From Gnetum montanum (lineage: Eukaryota > Streptophyta > Gnetopsida > Gnetales > Gnetaceae): a stretch of 64,000 bases of DNA. The notes beneath the pieces are model-generated. The model was not told the DNA's origin and ran no database searches. It worked only from the letters and a program-made list of their open reading frames with translations. This document shows, one piece after another, positions 10,410 to 21,744 of this stretch; the stretch's first letter is position 1; every line of letters begins with the position of its first letter. The stretch lies in assembly GCA_015680685.1 (NCBI GenBank), contig MNCI01015561.1, positions 96,418-160,417 on the forward strand, read 5' to 3'. Position numbers and translations under genes: made by a program.

Positions 10410-12636
10410 TTGAGTACAATATTAGAATTGTTTAACAATAAATACCAAACGTACTCCAGGGTGTCCAACTTGCCGAAGCAAATCCAAGGATGGAAGCAGG
10501 GTAATCATGAACCCTTGGATGCTGCCATGGGCCAAAATTATGCATTGCTATATCATTGCCTGGGCCATGGTTATACACAACGAGATCAACTACGCCATCT
10601 CGTAGATGGGTTAAGACATGAAACCAGGAGAACCCTTGGGACATAGCCCAAGGGAGATTATCTAAACTTAGGTCCCATGAGATTCATAGATTGTTGGAGC
10701 AAGTAGCTAAGGAAGAAGAGAGCTATGTAAGAGAGAAAGCGTGGAAGAGTATAACCGTGATCCTTCCCTCCGAAAGAGGGGAGTGAGATTCTGTGAGGAG
10801 GAAGATGAGTCACCACTCGAAGAGTTAGTGAGTAGGAAAACCTTGCCACTTCAGAAATTAACAATAGAAGTGTCGGCTAAGGTAGATAAAATGTGAGACT
10901 CCTTAGATAGTAGATTTGAAACTGTTTTAAAAATCGTAGAGGAGTCTAAGGAGCGAAGCAGTGACCATGATAAGAAAAAAAAGAGGGAATTGGACCATGC
11001 ACGTAACAAAGGTAAGGGTAAAATGACCATCACTAAGGAGGTTGTGGATTTGGATACAGACAATGACGGTGGATGTGAGATACACCCATATGACCATCCT
11101 AAGGGATGTTGCCCAATAATCTCACATCTACAAGAGTCTGGGGTCTATGCACTCAACCCAAAACTTAATAAACGACAAGCACCCCATCGGTTACCTTATC
11201 CCCAAGGTAACCTGAGGTAGTTCCACCAACTGTTAATGTATTATCCAAGTGGAACTCCGCCACAACCTATCAAGCAACATCAGCATTGGCAATACCCATA
11301 GTCATGGGGGATGCCATTGCCAAGACAACAATACCCTTACCGGCAACCAGATCCATATGGCTATTACGTGCAGCAGCCAATCTCTTCAAGTGACTCTGTT
11401 GGTCATGTGACCCCACAACGTCACTACCAAGCTTGGGAGTACTATAGGACTCCTTCTCCTAGGAGAGACACACCACACGCATACCATCCTCCAATTCCAC
11501 TCGCGACTCTTACACCGATAGCTCCACTACCACCCGCTCCAGTGATGCAAGGGGAACTCCCTACTCAACTGCAGCAACGCAATGCTACGAGAGCTGTAAA
11601 CCTTCAACCCGCTACTGGTTCTGACAACCGAAGAAGGAGAAGACCTTTCTTTAGAACCAATAGTCCAAACAAGCTCTCACAACCACAAGCGGTTGAGCCT
11701 CCAAATGTTCCTCCATCAAATAAGGCTTCGGAGCTCCCTTCAAACCAACAACAGAGCTCAACACATACGGTTATGTTAACACATACTGTCACTGACTAGA
11801 TCAAGGTGGGCCACCTTCCTAGGAAATTCTCTGATCCTAGAAGTCCACTAATCTACCTCCAAGTCGCTGGGAATGAACCACATAAAGGTCTTCTTGACTC
11901 AGGTACTAGAGTCAACTTGATATCGCAAGAAATGTATAAAGCCTGGAACTTGTGTCGACTAAGGAAGAGCAATATTTGCTTAGAGCTGGTTGACTAGTCC
12001 ATCACTATCCCCTTGGGATTGGTGGAGGACATCGTTACCACTGTGTGTGGTTGGTCATACCTAGCTGATTTCCTAGTGATACAAGTCAACAATGATAAGG
12101 GGAACTTCCCAATAATAATGGGAAGGGCATGGCTAAGTACCATGAACGCATGCCTAGGAATCCGTGATCTTTCCCTAGAAATATCTAAGGAAAATACTTA
12201 TGGAAAGATCGAGAAGAAGAAGGTTCCATGCATCACATACAGTGATACAGAGGGTGATAGTGTACATGAGCGTTCAACATCTCCTGCATGCAACCGGTGT
12301 GCCCAGGAAGTTAACATACAAAAGTGCCTGTATGTAGCAACCACACAACAAGAGAACACCTAGGGGTTGATAGCTAATCAAGAGGGCAACCCACCAATAT
12401 GTATGAAACTAACTAGGGGACCAACTTGCATCCACGAAGAAAGCATAGATGCACTGGAGCAAGAGTGTTGCCAACTTCCAACCCTTAATCTGAAACCACC
12501 AATCGAGAGAAGTTGGAAACTCTTAGAAAATCTAAATGAGTACTCTGATAGGAGAATACTAGTCTGTGTGCAATTGACCAACCCTTATCATGAACCTAGA
12601 ATGGTCTATGCACATAGCACATTTGAGAGAGGATGA
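10410..12636 (+). pseudogene. Ty3/gypsy gag and retropepsin
   Basis: Gag reads QIQGWKQGNHEPLDAAM and HGYTQRDQLRHLVDGL near 10490-10620. It passes through stops, then a proline- and glutamine-rich stretch (11311-11799, 162 codons) with a basic patch NRRRRRPFF. The protease starts near 11806. It keeps DSG in LLDSGTRVNLIS (about 11890-11925) and has the later box IIMGRAWLSTMNA (about 12115-12150). This is the best-kept protease of its family in the window. A diverged copy with the same boxes lies at 56100-56520, where DSG is lost. RT and integrase do not follow on this strand, so the element is internally deleted. Confidence 0.8.
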
Positions 12637-14548
12637 TCTCACTCACTATTTCAGATCTCTCCCTTACAATTCAGTCATGGGGGAGATGGCTACCTATGCT
12701 GATCATCTGTAGCCCTCAATTTTTTTTAAAGTTTTTGTTTTACAACATCATTTATACCTTTTTTATTTCTTTGTGTGTTTGATTATTTTGTTTGATTCAT
12801 CACCTAATAAGTCCTCCCGATGGTGGTATGAACTGTATTCCATTGATTGCTAATGTTTGGTTTTTACCTTTAAGTTATGATGTTGATACTAAGGTATAGT
12901 TCTTTTGATATAGCAAGCAATGAGTCCACTTCATCCATACATCTGTAAAATTCTATAGTCTCTCTTGGCTTGGAACTGTACAGCTCCTTTCTCAATAATA
13001 AGAACTATCAACGAACCGGTGACTGGGCATTTCTCAAACTAAGGAAGGACTCAAAGATTGAAAATGGTGTGACTTCAAGGGGATTTGATGCACTTGTGTT
13101 GGCCATTCTCTTGGGTGCTTGGATGTTTTCTTCTTGAGTTTTTTTACCATTCCAACGTTGCTGCATTATTGGGAAGCTGAGCAAATAAAAATAATAAGTC
13201 TTTGCATGGTGTGGTCCTCACCCAAAAAAAAAAAAAAAAAAGCACACACACACACACAGTGAGAATTTAAATCATTCCCCTTAGACGAAATAATCATTTG
13301 GGCTACAAGCACTAGTTATGGAACTAAAATAAACATGTTCCCTCTAACTAAGGCCCTTCTCGCTTCCCACTTTCTCCTCTTTCATTTCGTCGAAATGGTG
13401 GTGGCTTTTTGGTGAAGGCATTCTTGTTACTTCAAGTGGAGGGATGGGCTGAATGTATTAATGCGAAGTCACTGAATGTGGTTTGTTTGAGGCCAAATTT
13501 GGAATGGGATCTACCAAGTCACATTAACCATTAATACACAAGGGGCTGTACACCACCTTGTTCTTGAGATTCCATTCCATTCTCTTCTTTCCATCCTTCT
13601 TTTCCCATTTATCACCTCATTGTCAATTGTATCAGTAGTCCATATTTTGATGGATGCATTGTTTTCTTTTTGGTAAACTCTTGTGGTTAAGACTTTAACT
13701 CTTGCTTCCAAATGACATTTCTAAAGCCTACGAAATCTTTGAATGTGGGATTGTCAAGGCATTAAGGGCATGAGCTTGTTTTGGGGAGGACCCACTGGCT
13801 TTCCTATTTGGTGCATCCGTTAATTTCTTTCCTTTAAACATTTTTGCAATCACCAATTATTTTTTTTATTGCCATCTTTAACATCCATTTTATTGGCATG
13901 CCCGTTGTTTCTTTTTCTCCATCTTTCTTATTCCTTATCTTTTTCCATTCTATCGCTACCGGAGGTTCACTCTCAGTCATGGGGGTCCTGGTCCAATTTT
14001 TTCGATTTTCTCCTAACCCCTACACCTCGGGTAGTCACTAGTATTATATCTCTAGATCCATATTAGCCATATCACAACTCAGCCAATGGACCTTACACCG
14101 AAGCAAGGTATCAATTGCATTATGATTCATTTACCCTTGCTAATATAAGACTGTGTTGTATGTGCAGATGGCAATCATACACCAACGGATTGGACCTAGA
14201 GGAAACACTTGGTATGGACTGGTGCTGAAACAGTTATGCAAGGAATGAGATTGATGGTGCGCTTATGGATGAACAATGAAAGGCGCAATCTTGGCGTTGG
14301 CAGCAGTGGAATTCTTCTTTTCTCTCTCTCTTCTCTCTTCTATCCCAGCTGCCAAATAAGGCTGGATGTCAAATGTGTATAGTGTTCACTCTTGTTGTTG
14401 TGAACACTAAATTTTGTCATGTTTTGTAATGATGATCCGTTCACATGTCACCCCATTCACCATTAGTATCATTCAAGTCAATAATCCCATACCTTCCCAA
14501 TATTTTGTAAGGAACTCGATGACTAGTTTTCATTTAGTCATGGGGGTA
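12637..14548 (+). other. Noncoding 3' region of gypsy element
   Basis: No long frame or recognised domain. It holds a T-rich tract (12720-12800), an A run followed by a CA microsatellite (about 13223-13258), a perfect hairpin GTGTTCAC/GTGAACAC (14382-14407), and three copies of AGTCATGGGGG (about 12675, 13975, 14537). The last copy directly precedes a probable LTR start and may be the polypurine tract. RT and integrase would be expected here in a complete element. Confidence 0.4.
13223..13258. repeat. A run and CA microsatellite
   Basis: A run of about 18 A residues is followed by alternating CA. It could mark an old poly-A tail or simply be slippage sequence; I see no LINE or SINE body next to it. 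Confidence 0.85.
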
Positions 14549-15060
14549 TGATTGGATGCAATATCACATGGGCCGCGATATCGCATCAGCCCCTACGATA
14601 TCGCGTATGCGATATCGCAGCCCATCGCCTTGTCTATAAATAAGAGGTGGCTTTCCCTTGTTTCATCATCTAGATCTAGACCCTTAGCTAAAATCTGGCA
14701 GTTTTACCATTCCAGAGATAGAATAATTTCCATGTGCCCACAGTAGGAGTCTCAAAGTGAACGGATCTTTATTTGAGCAAATTGTACCTAAGCACACATT
14801 TGTGTACGGAAATAAAGACGAACTTTCTAATAAACCTTGTAGTGCATGGATTAAGCTAATTAGGATTTAACTAATGTTAAATGTTTAAATGCTTTCTTAG
14901 ATAATTAATCTCCCTCAACCCTCAACTCCTAGATAAGTGCATTCAGTGTGACCACTTCGAGCACATGTGCTATGCTTGGTAACCCAGTAACGAATAGCAT
15001 TTGGTAATCCCAGTAGTGTTGCACTGGTTCAGGGTGTGTACGGCAAGTGGGAATGGATAT
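14549..15060 (+). repeat. Probable gypsy LTR (boundaries approximate)
   Basis: The start TGATTGG follows AGTCATGGGGGTA, a polypurine-like tract. Inside are three GATATCGC palindromes, then CTATAAATA at 14634-14642, an A/T-rich downstream part, and TTGGTAAYCCCAGTA repeated at about 14979 and 15001. A similar box occurs near 60754 and 60812, downstream of the related plus-strand gypsy. The 3' end is not clear. Confidence 0.45.
14575..14642 (+). promoter_or_regulatory. Palindrome array and TATA box
   Basis: GCGATATCGC at 14575-14584 and 14609-14618, with ACGATATCGC at 14595-14604, sit 16-59 bp upstream of CTATAAATA. The layout looks like a core promoter with repeated binding sites. Function is inferred from arrangement only. 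Confidence 0.55.
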
Positions 15061-15380
15061 TGATGCTAGGACGATTAAAACTTAGTTAGTGAAAGTTAGT
15101 TATTTAGTCTCTTCACCCTTTCCTCTCTTAGCATAGGCGATAAAAAGATAAAAGTTATAAAAATCATATACCTCAGACTTACTTAACCATACAATTGTGA
15201 CAATACAAGTAAGTCTAGGAAGACAACGATTGATTAACCTTAAAGTGTTCCATAAGACGTGTAAGCACTTAGTCCTTGGAGTTCGACCGAATCGTGCGTG
15301 AGACGCTCGTATTCGTATGGTTGAGTGTAGGGGTACCTCACCACTCATCACTTAGCTTGTACTAGCCCATAGTACAGTTG
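15061..15380. other. Unassigned spacer
   Basis: I see no coding or repeat feature here. It separates the plus-strand LTR from the minus-strand gag remnant and may contain the tail of either element. Confidence 0.4.
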
Positions 15381-15713
15381 TTATTGATCCAATTGATTGC
15401 CAAATTGAGCCAAGAGAAGGCTTTTCATATCATCCCAACTTGTGATACTATTTCTTGGCAAGTTTGAATACCAAATTTGAGCCATATCCTTTAAATTTTC
15501 TATGAATAATCTACAAGTTTGATCTTGGTGTTGAATATTTGCATAAGCTAAAGCTAATTCAAATAGATGAAGGTATTCTTCAGCCAAGGAAGCTTTTCTA
15601 GGAATGAAAGGTTCAGACAAATATTTGTAAACTACCTTATGAATATCATTGTACTTTTGGAACCTTAATGGTATAACTCCTTTGCAAGGATTAACTAGTA
15701 GTGGATTTGCCAT
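15381..15713 (-). pseudogene. Retrotransposon gag (capsid) fragment
   Basis: One open frame of 110 codons. It contains EEYLHLFELALAY, IENLKDMAQIWYSNLP and SITSWDDMKSLLLAQF. The W-x-x-L ... SITSWDDM ... F pattern is the core of the plant gypsy gag domain that packages RNA in the virus-like particle. The start ATG at 15713 is used because the frame opens there. Upstream on the same strand, a post-LTR box is seen near 16082-16100, so this gag lies about 390 bp inside an element whose LTR spans roughly 16103-17480. Nothing recognisable follows downstream. Confidence 0.7.
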
Positions 15714-16102
15714 CTCATTAAAATTCCTTTTGATAGATAAACTCTTATATTTCTTTAGCCTTTTGCTAGAAACTGATAAACTAGATAGAAGAGGTGAACT
15801 TCTTATCCTTCTAGTTTTTACTCCACTACTTATCCCAAGCTTAAGAACCTTTTTCTATACTTCTTCTGATGAATAATTGGTCTTATAATTAGAAAAATTT
15901 TTAGGACTTTCAAAATCTTCTAAACTACCAATTTGTTTGGGCATTAACTCAAAAGAATAGCTAATTTTCTTTTAAGCCCTCCTAGCACCAGAAAGAATTT
16001 TTAGCATGCTAGTACTATTAATCTCTTTGAATGTAATAAGCTATTAACTTATGAACTTAGGTGACAAATTTTCTTAGCCCTTCTTCTAGTGCTAGAAAGA
16101 AC
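15714..16102 (-). other. 5' leader of the gag element
   Basis: Noncoding, between LTR and gag. It holds two related boxes, TTCTAGTGCTAGAAAGAA near 16084 and CCTAGCACCAGAAAGAA near 15979. Similar boxes (CTAGAAGGAGG) follow the LTRs ending at 29343 and 62009. Confidence 0.45.
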
Positions 16103-17480
16103 TGTTGGTGACTATTTTGGACCACCAATGTTTTCCTTTATGTCTCATGACTAGGATCATGGGAAATGAGGGTATTCCTTCAAACTTGAATTTAGGTGTT
16201 TTTTGGTCTTTGAAAACACCAAGACCTAGATACCTCCAAATAAACTCAGCGGTAATAGAGTGAACTAAGCATAAATGTGTGTTTGCTCTTATGAATGTTG
16301 AAATGGTTAGGTTTATGTATGAAATTGTAACAAAAAATATTCCTATTTTGTCAAATCACTTAGTCTATACAGTGTAAAAGAAATTTAGCTAACTTGTTGA
16401 ATACTATGAGTTATTAAATATTCCTATTTTGTCAAATCACTTAGTCTATATAGTCCCTATAGTACGTTTTTTTGAAACAAATAAAATTTCACTAAAATGT
16501 TTAAGCATAATTCTATAGAACTCTATTCCTAGTTTTCCTTAGAGAGAAAGATCTGCAAGAAAAATAGAAATAGAGTGAGATTCAATAGATTTTAAAAGAG
16601 AAGAAGAAAGAAAAGAAAATTTGTATGAAATCTCAAACATTTGAGTGAGAAAAATTGAACAAGAGGAAACACTTTGAAATAAAGTTATTTCAATTCAATC
16701 TAAAGTATTACAAATTGTTTAAAACCTCTGAGCTCAACAACCAATTTCATAAAAGACATTTTTATTAAACTACCAAAATGCTTTGTAAACGACAAAGTAC
16801 AAACTATTATTTTGCTAGTTAAATAGTTTTCAAGAATTGCAAATAATAGAGCTATTAGAAAAGAGATTGAAAACATTAAGGAAAAGACTTTAAATAATTA
16901 AAGTTATTTCAAGTCAGTTGAAAATATCAAAGACTTTCTAGACCCTTTAGACTCAAACAGGTAATTTCATTACTATTCAATTGCTCAAGATGCTTTTTAA
17001 AAGACAACATAAGCTCTTATATGGCAACCAACTAAGAGTCTAGAATTGTGCAATAATAGAGCTATAAGAGCAATTAGAAAATCCTAAAATTAAATGCTAA
17101 GCCCAATACTATCTAAACCATTGGCTAAGCAACTAAGACAAAATGAGAAGAAAAGAACTCACATGATTTAAACAAAGCAGTTGTTCATGATGTAATTAGG
17201 AAGCCATTCTTACAAGTAGTCTTCAATCTTTCTTTTCTATTTCTTTTCCTTTTTCCTTTTTTAAATTCTACCCTTGAAACTCTTTTTATAATGGATTGTG
17301 GGTAGTTACCATCATCATAAGAGATTAGGGTGAGTTATAAATATCAAGGGGATTTACTCATAACCACCATAAGAAATTATAACTTCTATAAGAAGCTATA
17401 ATTGGCAAGTGTTGTGCCAAATAATCTCCTATTTTTTGTTTAATGATAACTTTTTTCCTTTCTTTTATATGTCTTTGTGT
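16103..17480 (-). repeat. Probable minus-strand LTR with internal duplication
   Basis: The left end on the plus strand is TGTTGGTGAC at 16103, i.e. an LTR ending in CA, next to the conserved post-LTR box. A minus-strand TATA-like box, ATTATAAAAAG, lies near 17283-17293. Two imperfect duplications are inside: about 40 bp (16337-16376 and 16416-16455) and about 180 bp (16683-16862 and 16905-17085). The right end is not defined. Confidence 0.5.
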
Positions 17481-17489
17481 GTATATATA

Positions 17490-17642
17490 TATATAGATCG
17501 TTCTATAATAGTCTCCGTCAACACAGTTTCTCTTCCTCCTTTCCTCAATCTATATATCTTGAAGTTGCTTATGTACTAAATTTTGTTTTCTATTAATAAA
17601 ATTCTCTTTTTGGGTTCCGACACCCCTAATATATAGATCGTT
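17490..17642. other. Short insertion flanked by 13-bp direct repeats
   Basis: TATATAGATCGTT occurs at 17490-17502 and exactly 140 bp later at 17630-17642. The enclosed 127 bp is T/C-rich and contains TAATAAAA. The repeats may be a target-site duplication of a small non-autonomous insertion, but I see no terminal inverted repeats or SINE boxes, and the left copy abuts a TA microsatellite. Confidence 0.4.
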
Positions 17643-17699
17643 GTTAAAGCTTATATTGCAACCTTATGCCCGTATTAGATATTTTTTTTTACTCTATAG

Positions 17700-18500
17700 C
17701 TTAGGGCATCGGTTAATGAAACTTTCTTCTTAAAAATTAGCCATGGTCAGTACAGGCCTGTAATGTACAGGTCCAGGTATGGTTTGCTGCTTTACGCCTC
17801 CTCCATCTTGGATGCGGTCGATGTCATCTACTGAAATTTGAAGCAGGGAAGATAATGACGGGATCTAGTTTCGGCGGCGGGGGTTCAGGCGGTGTGTTCG
17901 GAAGTGGAGGTACATTTTCATCATCGTCATAATTGGCGTGGCGTTTTCGTCTTGGGTAACGCATGAAGCTTTCTTTCAGCTGGATCCACCGCCGCCATCA
18001 CCATAATAAGCACCGTCATCCAAGCAAAATTCAATGTCACATCACAACTTACCATAGTCAGGTTGCGCCCTTCATTTCTCCCCCGGCCATACCAAAGGCA
18101 GTTCAAGCGCTCGATGTTCTATTGGGGCGTAGCAGGTTCCGTCGCCGTTGTTTTAGGTACTGTTTTTTACATCCAGCGGCTCCATCTTAATTGCAACTTC
18201 CTTGCCCTAGTTACCGCCGCGTAAGATTTGCTTTTGCAGGCTGCCATTAAGACTATCATTTTTGCAAATGGCAGAGCAGATCCTGCTGTTGCTCTCCTCT
18301 CTCTACTGCGCCACCTGCAATCAATGCTATCGTGCGTGCGCCGCCACGTAGACGGAAACCACCTTGCCCACTTCATCGTCACCAATGCCATGGCTCTTGC
18401 CCTCAGAAATCAATTAGGTTTGAATTCTGAAATTGCACTTTGCAAAGATGATGTTGATTCCGAAAATCTGGCAATGAAGCAGAAGCCTTAGCCTTCATTG
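17700..18500. other. GC-rich low-copy island, possible gene remnant
   Basis: Composition changes sharply to GC-rich with many CG dinucleotides, unlike the methylation-decayed repeats around it. A 25-codon frame at 17855-17932 starts MTGSSFGGGGSGG and has two FG dipeptides. Another frame near 18108-18170 reads MFYWGVAGSVAVVVLG, a possible membrane segment. GTAAG at 18221 and TTTTGCAG at 18232 look like splice signals but are too close for an intron. A frame at 18228-18491 (87 codons) matches no family I know. It may be a fragment of a cellular gene or a CpG-rich promoter. Confidence 0.35.
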
Positions 18501-19864
18501 GTCGGACGGATGGATGGATGTATGCATGTGAAATGTTACTTGATTCCTGAGAAATGAAAATGAGGTGGTGTACAATTGATAATGTTTTCCACATTTCCAT
18601 GTCAAATTATTGGAGGCCACAACAATTTGGAAATCCATCTACACGTCTGAAAGTTGTCTTTCGAGCAAACCCTGATTTGAGATTGCAACGATGCAATTAC
18701 GCTATTGAGGGTTGGATTGATGGCTAACGGCTTTTGGAAAAGAGGCCTCATCCTCATCGAACTGTCAGCACTAGCACTATGTATGATATGAAAAAGATAC
18801 CTTCCGTAGGTGGTCAGAGATTTACAAGCGTCTTCTTGTTAATTTTTTTACTTCGCTATTGCAAACCTCTATCTTCATCATATATCAATGTGGTTGCTTT
18901 TCTTTACCTAATTCTCCTGGACTTGATGGATTGAAATACATGTTGCAGGAGATGTGTTTTGACCGTTCCACCCATACTCACAAGGGCCACAACTTTGTAT
19001 TGATGTATCAAAGCTTCAATGTGTTGTCTTTTGGGGATGACATTCACAGCTGTATCTTCTCGGTAGATAACTTCTACCCTTCTCAGCCAAGGTTCGAGGT
19101 TGGAAGACGGTGAAGCAGTACTGGTCTCATTGGCATGACTGCTTCGTATGCCAAGGAACCCTATATTCAATACAAAATTGTCTTTGACACTTGGTGCAAT
19201 TTGTACATTTTAAGGCTTTTTAAAATTTACTAAGATGAAGGAACTATCTCTCTGTTTTGTAATTCCTATTTTCACATCAAGGCTAAACAATCTGAATAAG
19301 GACAGTACACTTCGCCTGACTCAGGTACAATGACCTCATCAATGTGCTCATGGCAAGAAGCTACATTACTCTCCTTAGTTGGACTTCAACATACTATGCC
19401 GTGGAAGAAAAAAATATCAATATCTGCACTAAACAATCCAAAATATTTGATGATTCTCACCTTCTTCCAAACATATAACACAGTTTTCTTTTTGTGAAAA
19501 TGATCTTTTAGACACCAATTCAGCTTTAAGATGATTCTCACACCTTTGGATATGATGCATATAGAGATCGTCCGATTTATTTATTTATTTCTTCTCTAAC
19601 ATCACAGTAATATTTCATGATCTTATGCTTGTTTAACTCATTGAAATAAATCTCAATAATCCTGAGAAAGCCGAATTTAAAGCATACCAAGTATGCTTAA
19701 AACGTAAGCTGAGTTTACAAAAACATTTCCCTATATACCAATACACCCTTTGAAAATAGTTGATACTGGACAGTGTCCTGCAACATAATTTAACTCTCTC
19801 TCTTTTACCATCACTGCTCCATGAAATGGCAGGAAATGCCAACATACGCTAGAGTTGAAAGTCT
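18501..19864. other. Low-copy sequence without recognised feature
   Basis: AT content rises gradually. Several frames of 60-90 codons exist on both strands, but none shows a domain or a repeat partner in this window. It is the only stretch over 1 kb here that I cannot tie to a retrotransposon. Confidence 0.4.
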
Positions 19865-20516
19865 ACCACAGCAGCACATGATTTCAATCTGTTAGCAATC
19901 ATGGCAGAAAATTTGCAGCAAAAAATTGAACACTAGCAATCTATTTAAACCAAATTCCAACACTTACACTTTGAAAAGACTATTGGCAACCTGGCAATTG
20001 GCTGAGCATTGGAGACTCTAAGTGCATTGCTTTATAGCAAAAAGGCAAGAATTTTCCCACCATTTTTCAATGAACAAAGCAGATCTATACTTGAGAACTA
20101 GTGAGGAGTTTGAGAAGATGGAGCTTGAAAGCACTTAGATCATAAAATCAACTAGTGAACATCACCTGTCAATTTCAACATACTTTAGGTACCATTTGGA
20201 CAACTCTTTGTGTATCTGGCACACACTTGCACATCTTGGAATGTTGCTCTTGCAACATTTTTATTATTTTAATAAAAAGCAGTAGTTTATTCATTTGTGC
20301 AAGTTTCTTTTGAATTAAAATTTTATGCTTTCTCTTAGATTAGATCTGTGTTTTTCATTTCATTTGTTTGCACCATTTACAATTTCTAAGTCCTTGGATG
20401 ATAAGATCATCTAGAAATGCTTTGGATCCTCTTCTTAGAGGTCCTTGGGATCCGAAGTTAGGCTATTTCACCTAAAATTTTTGGTTTTTCAGCAACTAAA
20501 TTTTTCAGGCCTTACA
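19865..20516 (+). repeat. Gypsy LTR fragment, copy 1
   Basis: Aligns by eye with the 3' half of the LTR at 60839-62009. Shared blocks are CAGCATTGGAG near 20005, GAAGCACTTGGAT-like near 20130, TTTGTGCAAGTTT near 20295 and AAGTCCYTRGATGAT near 20390. The end is CCTTACA at 20516. The upstream U3 part is missing or too diverged. Confidence 0.65.
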
Positions 20517-20599
20517 GTTTCTCAGGCATTACAGTTTCTTAGCTTAGATCCAGGTCTGTCAAGTGTAGCTACTAAATAAATGATTAACTACGTTGGGAA

Positions 20600-21338
20600 T
20601 TATGGCCTACAACACCTGCAAATAACATTAATGTATCAAAAATCATGGCAGAAATTTGCAACCTATGTTCAACAATTCTAAAGCCTATAAAAGTCAAACT
20701 GAAACACTTCACCGAGGTTCTAGAACATTTTTGCAACCAGACCATTGTAGTAACCTTGAGCACATAAAACCCATTTCAGTATTTTGTAAGACTTTCAGGA
20801 AGTTATTGGAATCTACCTAAGCATCAAAGACTCTTACCATAGTCCCATTGCCACCAAAGTCAAACACCATTATGCACATCATTAACACCCAAAAGTTATA
20901 GATTTAAGCAAAAACCAACAAGAGGCTCTTGATGATTGTAGTTGCGGAGTACTTGGATCGTGAAGTTTGATTATAGAATACAACCTACCAACTCCAACAT
21001 GCTTCAAGCTTCATTTAGACAAGCTTCTTATGCATCTAAGCACACAATTTATACTCTTTGAACTCTACACTTTAAGCATTTTGCTATTTTTAAATAAAGT
21101 TTACCAATTCATTTGTAGTGTAGATTTTATTCAAGTTTGATTTTGTGTTTACTTTTATTCAAATCTATAATTTAATGTTTTTGTTCTTGTTTACATTTCG
21201 TAAATCCTTAGGAGATTGGCTAGATTGTTTAGGGCATCTTGAATCCTCTTTCTTAGAGGCCCTTGGGATTCAAGGTCAAAAACTGTTTCCATGTTTGAGA
21301 TCTTTGGTTTTTTCTAGCAATCGAATTTTTGAGGTGCA
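20600..21338 (+). repeat. Gypsy LTR fragment, copy 2
   Basis: Shares the same 3' landmarks as copy 1 (TACTTGGATCGTG near 20950, AAATCCTTAGGAGAT near 21203, CCTTGGGATTCAAGG near 21260). It ends GGTGCA at 21338. A TATA-like CTATAAAAG lies near 20681. It is followed by the box CTCTAAAAGAAGGGCC, as after other LTRs of this superfamily. Confidence 0.65.
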
Positions 21339-21744
21339 ATAGTTTTTCTAGCTCTAAAAGAAGGGCCTCTGCCCAAATTCTTAGCCCAAAATTCATTTTC
21401 CAAAACCTTTTCCAAAAACATTTTCCAACTAGCTTCCAAAATGTTTTTCAAACATTTTCTAAAATAAAGTCTTCTACATTTTGAAATCTAAGACTTGCAA
21501 GCATCTACCCATAAAACCAATGTTGGTATTTAAATCCCCATAACTAAATACCCAATGTAATTGTTGTGAGTGAGTTGGGTTTCTTCACCATTTCATAGTA
21601 GTTGCTAGACTTTCAAAGGCCAGCATAGTCACATTGAAGCTTGCAAAACCCACATTCAGGATATCCTAAAAATCCAATGCAGTCCCTATTCAAACACCCA
21701 AATCTATTCATTGTGAAATTTTGTGAAAAACCTAGCATAATCAT
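21339..21744 (+). other. 5' leader of the plus-strand gypsy, truncated
   Basis: Follows LTR copy 2. It resembles the leader at 62100-63000 (for example CTTTCAAAGGCCAGCATA near 21610 against CTTTTGAAAGCCAGCATA near 62970). It stops abruptly at about 21744, where LTR sequence of the opposite strand begins. Confidence 0.5.

Noticed and set aside
11301-11312. AGTCATGGGGG as a polypurine tract
   Set aside because: This copy lies within the gag region with coding sequence on both sides, so it is not an LTR boundary, unlike the copy at 14537.
13223-13258. A run as the tail of a LINE or SINE
   Set aside because: No reverse transcriptase, A/B box or target duplication was found beside it.
18221-18239. 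GTAAG...TTTTGCAG as an intron
   Set aside because: The interval is only 19 bp, far below any plant intron.
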